Source: Tamlana sp. I1 (GTDB lineage: Bacteria > Bacteroidota > Bacteroidia > Flavobacteriales > Flavobacteriaceae). From it: a DNA stretch of 64,000 bases. The first letter of the stretch is position 1. Each line of letters starts with the position of its first letter. The translations under genes were made by a program, and so were the position numbers. A model generated the notes under the pieces. That model was given only the letters and a program-made list of their open reading frames with translations. It was not told the DNA's origin and searched no databases. Positions 25,447 to 33,334 of the stretch are shown one piece after another. The DNA lies in assembly GCF_015355625.1 (NCBI RefSeq), contig NZ_JACLAF010000011.1, positions 124,001-188,000 of the forward strand, written 5' to 3'.

Positions 25447-27162
25447 TTACTTCAATGGTGCGTATAATTCAAATTCGGCCAAATAATAATCTTTCGTGTT
25501 TTTAACTTTCAAACGGATTTTATCGGTTGTAACAGGGTTTTTTAAGTACTTTAATGGCTCGAATTTAGGTTTCCATTTATAAATCGTTTTCCATCCACCA
25601 TTACCATCGGGAATCTGTAATTCAGGGTTGTTTTTCGTTACCCATTCTTCACCACGACCAGCAACAAAACTTTCAATAGTTTCGGGTTTTTCAAAATTGG
25701 CTTGAATCCAAATGTCTTTATTTTTTTTAGTAGACGCATGCCAAACCGTTGTTGGGTTACCATCTATAACATTTTTTGTGGCTTCTTGGTTTTGTGAAGC
25801 CGTTAAAGTCGCTTGTTGTGTTAAGGTTTTTATAGAGTACATTGGTGCCATATCCATGGCACTGGCATTCAATTCAATGGCTACAGTAGTTACTATTCTT
25901 TCTAAAGATTGCTTTGGAATGGTTAGCGTATAATTTTCAGTATTTTGAGATAATTCAATCTTCTTCCCATTTAATAATGAAACCGATCTAATTGTTTTAT
26001 TAGGGAAATTAGGCAAGGTTAATGTGCCGTTTTTTTGCCAATTGAAAACATGTAAAAATACTTTGTTGCCTTTTCGAGTTGAAACACCCCAATTACTTGG
26101 GAAGTAAGGGCCACCACGGCTTCCTGCAATACTTTTTTCGCCATTTACTGCCCACCAATCGGCAATTTGTTCCAAGCGTTTTACTTCTTCAGGATTTAAA
26201 GCGCCATCGCCCATTGGACCAATATTTAATAACATATTGCCATCGGATCCCCAAGTGTAAAGCAGAATCTGCATCAATTGTTTAAGGCTTTTTGCGTTTG
26301 TGTCTGGGTTGTATCCCCACTGGCTTGTTGTGGTATGGCAAGCCTCCCAAAGTTGTTGGTTGTTAAACTGACTAACCGTATGTTCGGGCGTGTAAAAATC
26401 GGCACCAACACCACCGCGGTCATTTACCATAGCATCGGGCTGTAATTCACGAATTCTTGCCATGACTTCTGCAGAAGTATTTTTCCAATCGCCAGGACCT
26501 AAACCATCAAACCAAATTTCATTTATTTTACCATAATTGTTTAATAATTCTTCCATTTGAGCCTTGTAGAAGGTAATATATCTATCATGATGATCTTTGG
26601 AATCGCAATCAGGATTATACCAATCTCGAGGCGAATAATAAAATCCGAAATCGAAATTTTGTTTTCTACAGGCTTGTTCTAATTCTTTTAAAATATCTTT
26701 CCCATAAGGGGTATTCATGATATCGTAATCTGTTACTTTAGAATCGAACATGGAAAACCCAGCGTGATGTTTTGCAGTAAATACGAGATATTTCATCCCA
26801 GCACGTTTGGCTAAATCTACAATATAGTCTGGATCGTACTTTGTAGGATTAAAGGTTTTGTATTGTACATCGTAAACTTCGGGTTCGATATCTGCTATTT
26901 TATACGGTTTTCCTCCTGGTTTATGACTTTTACTGTTTCGAGAATGACTGAGTTGTTTGCCTAGCTGGCTTATAGGTCCCCAATGAATAAACATCCCAAA
27001 ACGTTTGTCCTTAAAGCGTTCTACAGCTTCCGGACTGGCTTTTTCGACTTTTACGTTTTTGTCTACTTTATAAGACTGAATTTCATCTTTTTGAGCAAAT
27101 AGATTGGTGTAAATTGCAAATACTATAGCAATGGCTAATAAGCAGTTTCTTCTAATTATCAT
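25447..27162 (-). CDS. Alpha-L-fucosidase, GH29, with C-terminal discoidin-like domain
   Basis: A GH29 retaining enzyme of 571 residues. I start it at MIIRRNC (27,162), 3 bases after the stop of the upstream sulfatase, because the longer frame would only add an unrelated piece before the signal peptide (IYTNLFAQ). The barrel has RFGMFIHWGPISQLG near 54-68, FTAKHHAGFSMFDS near 128-141, and the nucleophile Asp219 in IWFDGLGP. Residues 430-571 resemble an F5/8 type C module (NVIDGNPTTVWHAST). GH29 members release L-fucose or related L-galactose-type sugars, and both are possible in algal glycans. Confidence 0.92.
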   Translation of the reverse strand: MIIRRNCLLAIAIVFAIYTNLFAQKDEIQSYKVDKNVKVEKASPEAVERFKDKRFGMFIHWGPISQLGKQLSHSRNSKSHKPGGKPYKIADIEPEVYDVQYKTFNPTKYDPDYIVDLAKRAGMKYLVFTAKHHAGFSMFDSKVTDYDIMNTPYGKDILKELEQACRKQNFDFGFYYSPRDWYNPDCDSKDHHDRYITFYKAQMEELLNNYGKINEIWFDGLGPGDWKNTSAEVMARIRELQPDAMVNDRGGVGADFYTPEHTVSQFNNQQLWEACHTTTSQWGYNPDTNAKSLKQLMQILLYTWGSDGNMLLNIGPMGDGALNPEEVKRLEQIADWWAVNGEKSIAGSRGGPYFPSNWGVSTRKGNKVFLHVFNWQKNGTLTLPNFPNKTIRSVSLLNGKKIELSQNTENYTLTIPKQSLERIVTTVAIELNASAMDMAPMYSIKTLTQQATLTASQNQEATKNVIDGNPTTVWHASTKKNKDIWIQANFEKPETIESFVAGRGEEWVTKNNPELQIPDGNGGWKTIYKWKPKFEPLKYLKNPVTTDKIRLKVKNTKDYYLAEFELYAPLK

Positions 27163-27164
27163 GC

Positions 27165-28730
27165 TTAGTTGTGTTTGTTTTTCATCCAAAACAGGGCTTT
27201 CCATGTTTTCGGACCATCATTTTCTAGTTTTTCTCCTTCGGTGCTTCTTCCGTTAAAAATGATGTTGTTTAAAGTTGATGTTAGTTCTTGTGTTTTATCC
27301 GCGTAAGCGTTATCATAAAATAAATTATTTTTTTCTGAAGGATCTTTTGCAATATTGAACAAATAACTACCTCCTTTTTTAGGATTTAAATCCATTTTCC
27401 AATCGCCTTTTCTAATGGAAAAACGACCAGCAAAATTGCTATACACCGAGGCTTCTCGGCTATAGTCATTCTTGCCCTTCAACAATGATAAAATGCTGTA
27501 ACTGTCTACACCTTGATTAGGATCTGTTTTTACATTCAAAATATCGGCACAGGTGGCATATAAATCGCCTAAGGAGATTGTTGTATTATTTTTTGAATTG
27601 GGTTGCACTACGTTTTTCCACTGCACAATAAAGGGAACTGTATGTCCGCCTTGATGTAACGTGGCTTTTCTGCCTCGTAAATTTTTACTTGGTTTATGTT
27701 TGTATTTAGATTCAAATTCAACAGGGAAAGAAGATTTTGATGCGCCATTATCTGCTGTAAAAATAATGATGGTATTGTTTTCTATACCATTAGCTTTTAT
27801 AGCCGAAACAATTTGACCTACCGTCCAATCTAATTCCTGAATAAAATCGCCATAAATTCCAGCTTTGCTTGTGCCCAAAAATTCATCTCTAGGGTAAACA
27901 GGGGTATGGGGAGCAGTTAAAGGAATGTATAAAAAGAATGGTTTGTCTTTTTTGTGATTATTTATGTATGCTACCGATTTATTGGTTAAATCTAACATGA
28001 CCTGTTCGGCTTTAAAACCAGGAGCTTTATCTCCTTTACGTTTTAATTTTTGTCCACCAACTAAATCATTTTTTCGGCCATCAGGAAAATCTTTATCCTT
28101 CCCATCGGGTTTCATGGTTTCTGTAGGGAGAACTATGAGTTTATTATTTTCTGAATATACATAAGGCGGAAAATCTAACGAGGCATTTAATCCGAAGAAA
28201 TAATCAAAACCGCAATTTGTTGGGCCTCCTGTAAAGGGTTTACTGTAATCTACTTTTTTGCTGATATCTTCATTAAACTGATATGGGTTTTTCGGGTTCA
28301 TTTCAAGGCTAGCCTCATCTTCAATAACCCAATTCCAGCCCAAGTGCCATTTTCCAATCATAGCAGTTTCATAACCATTTCGTTGTAATAGTTTAGGCGC
28401 TGTATCTTTTGTGTCCTCGATCATTGCTTTAGAATAGCCATCCAATACTCTAGATTTTAATCGAGTTCTCCAAGCGTATTCGCCAGTCATAATGCTATAT
28501 CGAGAAGGCGTACATACCGATGATGTGGTATGTGCATCAGTAAAACTAATGCCGTTATCTATCAATAAATCGATATTAGGCGTGTTTACTTTTGCTTCAG
28601 GGTTTAAACCAGAAACATCGCCTATACCCATATCGTCTGCTAAAATATAGACGATATTTGGCTGCTGGGTTTGCGCGTTAAAAAGCGAAAAGCTAAGCAA
28701 GCATACCATGAGAAAAAATGTCTTAGTCAT
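27165..28730 (-). CDS. Sulfatase (S1 family), secreted
   Basis: A 521-residue sulfatase. The signal peptide ends at LFNAQ; NIVYILADDMGIGDVSG starts at 25, and the formylglycine Cys73 lies in SVCTPSRYSIMTGEYAWRT. IGKWHLGWNW near 123, FTADNGASKSSFPVE near 300 and GRKATLHQGGHTVPFIVQW near 333 follow. The W-rich and TRLKS segments after the active site resemble arylsulfatase A-type enzymes (S1_15-like), but the subfamily is uncertain. It lies between a purple acid phosphatase and GH29 in the same operon. Confidence 0.92.
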   Translation of the reverse strand: MTKTFFLMVCLLSFSLFNAQTQQPNIVYILADDMGIGDVSGLNPEAKVNTPNIDLLIDNGISFTDAHTTSSVCTPSRYSIMTGEYAWRTRLKSRVLDGYSKAMIEDTKDTAPKLLQRNGYETAMIGKWHLGWNWVIEDEASLEMNPKNPYQFNEDISKKVDYSKPFTGGPTNCGFDYFFGLNASLDFPPYVYSENNKLIVLPTETMKPDGKDKDFPDGRKNDLVGGQKLKRKGDKAPGFKAEQVMLDLTNKSVAYINNHKKDKPFFLYIPLTAPHTPVYPRDEFLGTSKAGIYGDFIQELDWTVGQIVSAIKANGIENNTIIIFTADNGASKSSFPVEFESKYKHKPSKNLRGRKATLHQGGHTVPFIVQWKNVVQPNSKNNTTISLGDLYATCADILNVKTDPNQGVDSYSILSLLKGKNDYSREASVYSNFAGRFSIRKGDWKMDLNPKKGGSYLFNIAKDPSEKNNLFYDNAYADKTQELTSTLNNIIFNGRSTEGEKLENDGPKTWKALFWMKNKHN

Positions 28731-28774
28731 GAGTAGTAATTAGTTTTTTTGAATGGTATTATTTTTATTAATAG

Positions 28775-30025
28775 TTATTTTTTAATGGTAAAACTGTCAA
28801 ACACGGTACCTGTAAAAGAATTATAAGCTTTAAAAACTAAAGACTTTCCATTAATTTCGAATAATCCAAAACTCCCAACGTGTTCAGCATGAGCTACTAT
28901 AGTGCCATCTTTACAGTGCTCTAAATTAAACGGGTCTGGAAACCATTTTTTGTTTAGTTTTCCACCAGCACCTAAGGTTATGGATATAAAACGGTTTTCT
29001 AAATTTTTATATTCAGACTGGTTTGTAACAGATCTATCAACGTTTCCAGAGGCATCATAAGGTTTTAAGCGTTCGTAAGTATGTGCGTGTCCGTTTAAAA
29101 CCAAATCGACATTAGAATTGGCAAAAATAGGGTAGAGGTTTTCAACATGATGATAATTCTCTTTATAGGTACAGGTTTTACCATTGTGATGTAAAAACAC
29201 TATAATCCAATCGTATTTACCTTGTACTTTTTTTAATTCTTTATTTAACCATTTGGTTTGCTTTTCTAGTTCGAAAAAACCTCCATTTCTGGAATCTAAA
29301 CCAATAAAATAGGCATTTGCATACGAAAAACCGTAGTAATGTTCGTTATCAGGCAAGGCCCATTCTTTTTCAAAGTTTTTTTCAGGATCCGATAGCCAAT
29401 CGTGGTTTCCTGCAACTGGGTAAAACGGGGTGTTTTTAAAAACCTTTTCAAAGGGTTTAAATAAGTGGTTGTCGTAATTTTTACTTTCGCCTTTTGGGTA
29501 AACAATATCCCCTAAACCTAAGCCAAAATCGGGTTTAATGCCTAGTTCTGTAATGCGGGTTGCAGGTTCTATGGCAAAACTTTGTTTTTCTTTGGCACCA
29601 ATATCTCCTAAGGCATAGAAACTAAAAGCTGTGTTTTTGTTATCTGGAGCCGTAGTAAAAAAATAATCTTTACCACTAGCTAATAAATAACCATTGGAAT
29701 AAATGGCATAGTTGTACGCCGTTTGTGGTTTTAGGTTTTTAATAACCACCTCGTTGAATTTATCACCTTCATGCAGTACCAGTTTTCCTGCGACTTCATT
29801 TTCTTCTAAACTGTTAAGGTCGTTATAAACAACTTTACAGTGTCCTGTAACGGCATTGGTTTTCCAAGTAATGGTTACCGTGTTTGGTCTAACCATTTGT
29901 AAATAGGGCTGACGAATTAAAACAGGTTCCGCCTTAAGGTCTACAAGTTCCGGTTGGGATTCTTTTGCAGATTTACATGCTGAAAAACTAAGTAAAATAA
30001 CAAGAATTAGCGCAATGCGTTTCAT
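28775..30025 (-). CDS. Purple acid phosphatase-type metallophosphoesterase, lipoprotein
   Basis: A 416-residue protein with lipobox (SFSACKS, Cys17). A fibronectin-III-like domain covers about 35-130 (QPYLQMVRPNTVTITWKTN) and a metallophosphatase domain 135-400. All five purple-acid-phosphatase motif groups are visible: GDIG, GDIVYPKG, AGNHDW, VFLHHN, and LNGHAHTYER. Such enzymes hydrolyse phosphate monoesters outside the cytoplasm. Its place among sulfatases is unusual and suggests removal of phosphate from a glycan or phosphate scavenging. It sits 2 bases after the next sulfatase gene upstream, so it is clearly in the operon. Confidence 0.88.
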   Translation of the reverse strand: MKRIALILVILLSFSACKSAKESQPELVDLKAEPVLIRQPYLQMVRPNTVTITWKTNAVTGHCKVVYNDLNSLEENEVAGKLVLHEGDKFNEVVIKNLKPQTAYNYAIYSNGYLLASGKDYFFTTAPDNKNTAFSFYALGDIGAKEKQSFAIEPATRITELGIKPDFGLGLGDIVYPKGESKNYDNHLFKPFEKVFKNTPFYPVAGNHDWLSDPEKNFEKEWALPDNEHYYGFSYANAYFIGLDSRNGGFFELEKQTKWLNKELKKVQGKYDWIIVFLHHNGKTCTYKENYHHVENLYPIFANSNVDLVLNGHAHTYERLKPYDASGNVDRSVTNQSEYKNLENRFISITLGAGGKLNKKWFPDPFNLEHCKDGTIVAHAEHVGSFGLFEINGKSLVFKAYNSFTGTVFDSFTIKK

Positions 30026-30027
30026 TT

Positions 30028-31620
30028 TTAATTTTTATCTAAATAGTTAGGAATACCATCGTTATCTGAGTCACCAGCGCCTTCCATGTCGTCTGGAATG
30101 CCATCGTTATCGGCATCACGAACTAAAATCTTGCCTTTGTTTTTTGAGGACATTTCATAAGGTTTCGTTTTTAGCAAAGCCATACATCCATCACCTTCGC
30201 CTTCGTTTCTAATATTTCTTGAGAATTTATGTAGTAAAGGCTCGTAAATTTCATGTTCAACCACCGCTAAATTTCTAGTTTCGTTGGGGTCTCTTTCATA
30301 ATCATACAGCTCATAAAAATTTTCTTTACCCTTTTTTACCCATTCGATGTAGCGGTATTTCCCGTTTACACGATAGCCGTAACCTAAACCACGCTGCCCT
30401 TTGTAAACGGTAACAGCTCCAATTTTAACTTCGGCATTGGTATCGTTTAAAATAGGCACTAAGCTGCGTCCTTTAAGAGGTCTACCTGTTGTACTATTGG
30501 CATTTTTTGGTTGTTCTGGAATTGGTAACCCTGCCAATTCGCAAAGTGTTGGGTAAATATCGGTGGTAGATACTGCCGAAAAAGTTTCACCTTTTGCTTT
30601 TGGGTTTCTAGGATCGATAATAATTAATGGGGAAGACGAAGCCACTTCTAAATTCGAGTGTTTGTTCCAACGGCCATGTTCACCTAAAAATAAACCATGA
30701 TCGCCCCAAATTACAATGATGGTATTGTTAGCTACTCCTAATGCTTTCAGTTTTTCTACAACCAATCCAATTTGTGCATCTACATACGATGTACAAGCGT
30801 AATACCCTCTTTTAAGTTCCAATTGAAAGGCTTCATTAATACGTCCTGTTTCTGGATCTATATTTTGCTTAACATCTTCACCATGCGGCACATAAGTTTT
30901 TAAATCGTCGCGACCAATAGGTGCTTTCTGATTGGCTGCAACCTCAAATTTTGTATTCGCGTATAAATCCCAATACTTCTTTGGAGCGATAAAAGGTTCG
31001 TGTGGTTTTTTAAACCCAATAGCCATAAAAAAAGGTTGGTCTTTTTTAGCAACTTCTTCCAATAATGCGTTGCCTTTTACGCGAATAATACCATCTACAT
31101 AATCTTCATCGGGTAAATCTTGAAAATCTATAGCAACACCTTTAGGGTTGTGGCCGCCTCTTGGAGCTAAATACGGAATGCTCCATGAAGCAGGGTCGTC
31201 GCCATCACCATTTTTTCCATTACCAACAGTTCTTGGATCGTGAATTTTTCCTGCTGCAGCTGTTATATACCCATTATTTTTAAAATATTCAGGTAAAAAA
31301 GTCACGTTAGGCAGTTTTTGTCTGATGGGTTTAAAACCAATAACGCCCGTTTCTTCTGGCATTAAACTGGTTGTTAAAGCTGCACGAGAAGGACCGCAAA
31401 CGGCATACTGTACTTGATGATTTCTAAACGTTACGCCGTGTTCTGCCAAGGCATCAATATTTGGTGTAATGGCTTGGTTGTCGCCATAAACGCCTAAGTT
31501 ATTTCGTAAATCGTCTACACAAATCAATAAAACATTAGGTTTATTAGGGTCTGTATTTTGAGCGTTTGTGGTTTTAAAAACCAGCAATACTAGTATTAAT
31601 AAGATGGCAATTTTTTTCAT
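30028..31620 (-). CDS. Sulfatase (iduronate-2-sulfatase-like), with Asp-rich calcium-type repeats at C-terminus
   Basis: A 530-residue sulfatase with signal peptide (FKTTNAQ). NVLLICVDDLRNNLGVYGD starts at 29 and the active Cys75 lies in VCGPSRAALTTS. IWGDHGLFLGEHGRWNKHS near 315 completes the metal site. The VDDLR opening and GDHG..LGEHG.W.K pattern are iduronate-2-sulfatase-like. The C-terminus adds DADNDGIPDDMEGAGDSDND, two thrombospondin-type-3-like calcium-binding repeats, unusual as the terminal tail of a sulfatase. It is second in the operon. Confidence 0.92.
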   Translation of the reverse strand: MKKIAILLILVLLVFKTTNAQNTDPNKPNVLLICVDDLRNNLGVYGDNQAITPNIDALAEHGVTFRNHQVQYAVCGPSRAALTTSLMPEETGVIGFKPIRQKLPNVTFLPEYFKNNGYITAAAGKIHDPRTVGNGKNGDGDDPASWSIPYLAPRGGHNPKGVAIDFQDLPDEDYVDGIIRVKGNALLEEVAKKDQPFFMAIGFKKPHEPFIAPKKYWDLYANTKFEVAANQKAPIGRDDLKTYVPHGEDVKQNIDPETGRINEAFQLELKRGYYACTSYVDAQIGLVVEKLKALGVANNTIIVIWGDHGLFLGEHGRWNKHSNLEVASSSPLIIIDPRNPKAKGETFSAVSTTDIYPTLCELAGLPIPEQPKNANSTTGRPLKGRSLVPILNDTNAEVKIGAVTVYKGQRGLGYGYRVNGKYRYIEWVKKGKENFYELYDYERDPNETRNLAVVEHEIYEPLLHKFSRNIRNEGEGDGCMALLKTKPYEMSSKNKGKILVRDADNDGIPDDMEGAGDSDNDGIPNYLDKN

Positions 31621-31672
31621 TTTTGAGATTGTATTAGGTTAAATAGCAATTTTATACATTATTTAGTTCGTA

Positions 31673-33148
31673 TTATTCGCCTTCAATTTGCTGTTTAAAT
31701 GCCGTATGAAGGGTGTGTTTTAGTTGTGAAACCACGTTTTTATAGTCTGGATGATTGACTACATTTTCGTTTTCAGATTTATCGGTTCTATGGTCGTATA
31801 GCATCGATGTTATGGTTGCGTTGTCTTCTGCTTTTATAAATTCAGTATAACTAAAATCTTTCGTTTTTAAAGTAAACCCATTTCCTTTTTTGATTAAAAC
31901 ATGAGGTTTACCTTCCGAAGACAAATCATTAAAAACAGCAACCAAGCTTGTCCCGTCCAATTGGTTTTTAGGGTGTTCTAATTCACATAATTCAGCTAAA
32001 GTAGGGTAGATGTCTACCAACTCCACTAAAGCATTAGTGTGCCCTTTTTTATTTTGTAACGGATTGTAAATAATTAAAGGCACTTGCGTGGATGTGTTAT
32101 AATTCGTGAATTTTGCCCATTGCGTGTGTTCTTGCAAATTATAACCGTGATCGGAAACCAAAACCACAATGGTGTTTTTATCCAAATCTTGAGCTTTTAA
32201 TTCATCTAAAATGCTTCCAATAAGCGCATCAACATAGCTTACCGTGGCATAATAACCGTGAATTAAAGTTACGGCTAGCGAATCTGAAACCTGTCCTTTT
32301 TTAGGAATATTTGAATAAGCGCGCATTTCTGGCCAAGTACTAATGCTCATTTTTGGAGCATCTTTAGGAGTATAGTTGAAGTTTTCGGGTTGTTTGATGC
32401 TTTTTCTATCGTATAAATCCCAGTATTTTTTTGGCGCGTTAAATGGTAAATGCGGACTAATAAAACCAGCGGTTAAAAAGAAGGGTTGGTTCGTGTTTTT
32501 TAGCTTTTTTAAATCACGAATCACTTTTTGAGTGACCAAACCATCAATATAAATCGAGTCTGCTACGTTGGCGCTTTCAAAAGCAGGGCCTGTATTTGTG
32601 GCTTTGTATTCCATCATATTTTCTGGATTTTGATAATCTTTCCAAAGGGATTGCCAATAATCGGTTGGTGCTAAGTTTTTATCATTTTCATCAAAAGCAT
32701 AAGGGCGCCAAAGTTCGTCCCAATCGGATTCTCTATCATCTAAATGGTGATAGATTTTTCCGTTAGAAATGGTTTTGTAACCATTAATTTTAAATAACTG
32801 CGGAAGCGTCACTGCATTTGGCGTTTCCTGCTCTACAAAAGTATTGTAGTTTAAAAATCTGTTTATTGTGGGTAACATGCCCGTAAGCATACTGGCTCTT
32901 GAAGCTCCACAAACAGGAACATTGCAATAAGCGTTATTAAATTGAACGCCTTTTGAAGCTAAGCCATCAATATTTGGTGATTTTATTTGTGCAAGACCAT
33001 AACTACCTAATTCCGGACGCAGATCGTCCATGTAAAGCAAAAGTATATTGGGTTTTTGAACGGTGTTTTTTGGGTTTTGATTTTTACATGTTATTAGACA
33101 TGTGAAGCTCAGAACACAAATCAATTTTAAAATGAATCTAAAGATCAT
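31673..33148 (-). CDS. Sulfatase (iduronate-2-sulfatase-like), lipoprotein, CGASR active-site motif
   Basis: A 491-residue lipoprotein (LITCKNQ, Cys21). NILLLYMDDLRPELGSYG starts at 34. The formylglycine motif at Cys80 reads CGASR, with Ala where CxPSR proteins have Pro. SDHGYNLQEHTQWAKFT near 330 is the metal-binding segment. It is the first gene of the six-gene operon 33,148-23,988 (three further sulfatases, a purple acid phosphatase and GH29) and is preceded by operator copy C. Confidence 0.9.
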   Translation of the reverse strand: MIFRFILKLICVLSFTCLITCKNQNPKNTVQKPNILLLYMDDLRPELGSYGLAQIKSPNIDGLASKGVQFNNAYCNVPVCGASRASMLTGMLPTINRFLNYNTFVEQETPNAVTLPQLFKINGYKTISNGKIYHHLDDRESDWDELWRPYAFDENDKNLAPTDYWQSLWKDYQNPENMMEYKATNTGPAFESANVADSIYIDGLVTQKVIRDLKKLKNTNQPFFLTAGFISPHLPFNAPKKYWDLYDRKSIKQPENFNYTPKDAPKMSISTWPEMRAYSNIPKKGQVSDSLAVTLIHGYYATVSYVDALIGSILDELKAQDLDKNTIVVLVSDHGYNLQEHTQWAKFTNYNTSTQVPLIIYNPLQNKKGHTNALVELVDIYPTLAELCELEHPKNQLDGTSLVAVFNDLSSEGKPHVLIKKGNGFTLKTKDFSYTEFIKAEDNATITSMLYDHRTDKSENENVVNHPDYKNVVSQLKHTLHTAFKQQIEGE

Positions 33149-33167
33149 AGGCTCTTATTTGGAATTA

Positions 33168-33234
33168 TAAAATTAGAACTATAGACTAAAACAGAGGTTT
33201 GAGATTAAACAATAATGCACCAATAATTGTCAAA
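33168..33234 (-). promoter_or_regulatory. Shared 41-nt operator plus -7 box (copy C, sulfatase operon)
   Basis: The 41-nt element lies on the minus strand from 33,234 to 33,194, starting TTTGACAAT (identical to the susC copy) and ending TCAAACCTC. The -7 box TAATTTTA (33,175-33,168) is 21 nt after AAAC. It is only 11 bases from the opposing copy D. Confidence 0.75.
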
Positions 33235-33245
33235 AAAATAGCGAA

Positions 33246-33312
33246 ATAGACTTAAATGAAACCTTTTAGGTTAAAAAGCAAACCTCCTTTGTTTGTTTTA
33301 AAGATAATTTTA
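33246..33312 (+). promoter_or_regulatory. Shared 41-nt operator plus -7 box (copy D, G8 gene)
   Basis: Plus-strand copy from 33,246 to 33,286: GAC at positions 4-6, AAACCTTTT at 14-22, and GCAAACCTC at 33-41. The -7 box TAATTTTA (33,305-33,312) is again 21 nt after AAAC. The G8 start codon is 22 bases beyond. Its first nine bases are the least conserved of the five copies. Confidence 0.65.
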
Positions 33313-33334
33313 CCAGCATAACTAAACTATACTT

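Noticed and set aside
27163-27204. Longer GH29 frame starting at 27,204
   Set aside because: It lies within the end of the upstream sulfatase and would bury the signal peptide; the start at 27,162 is better.
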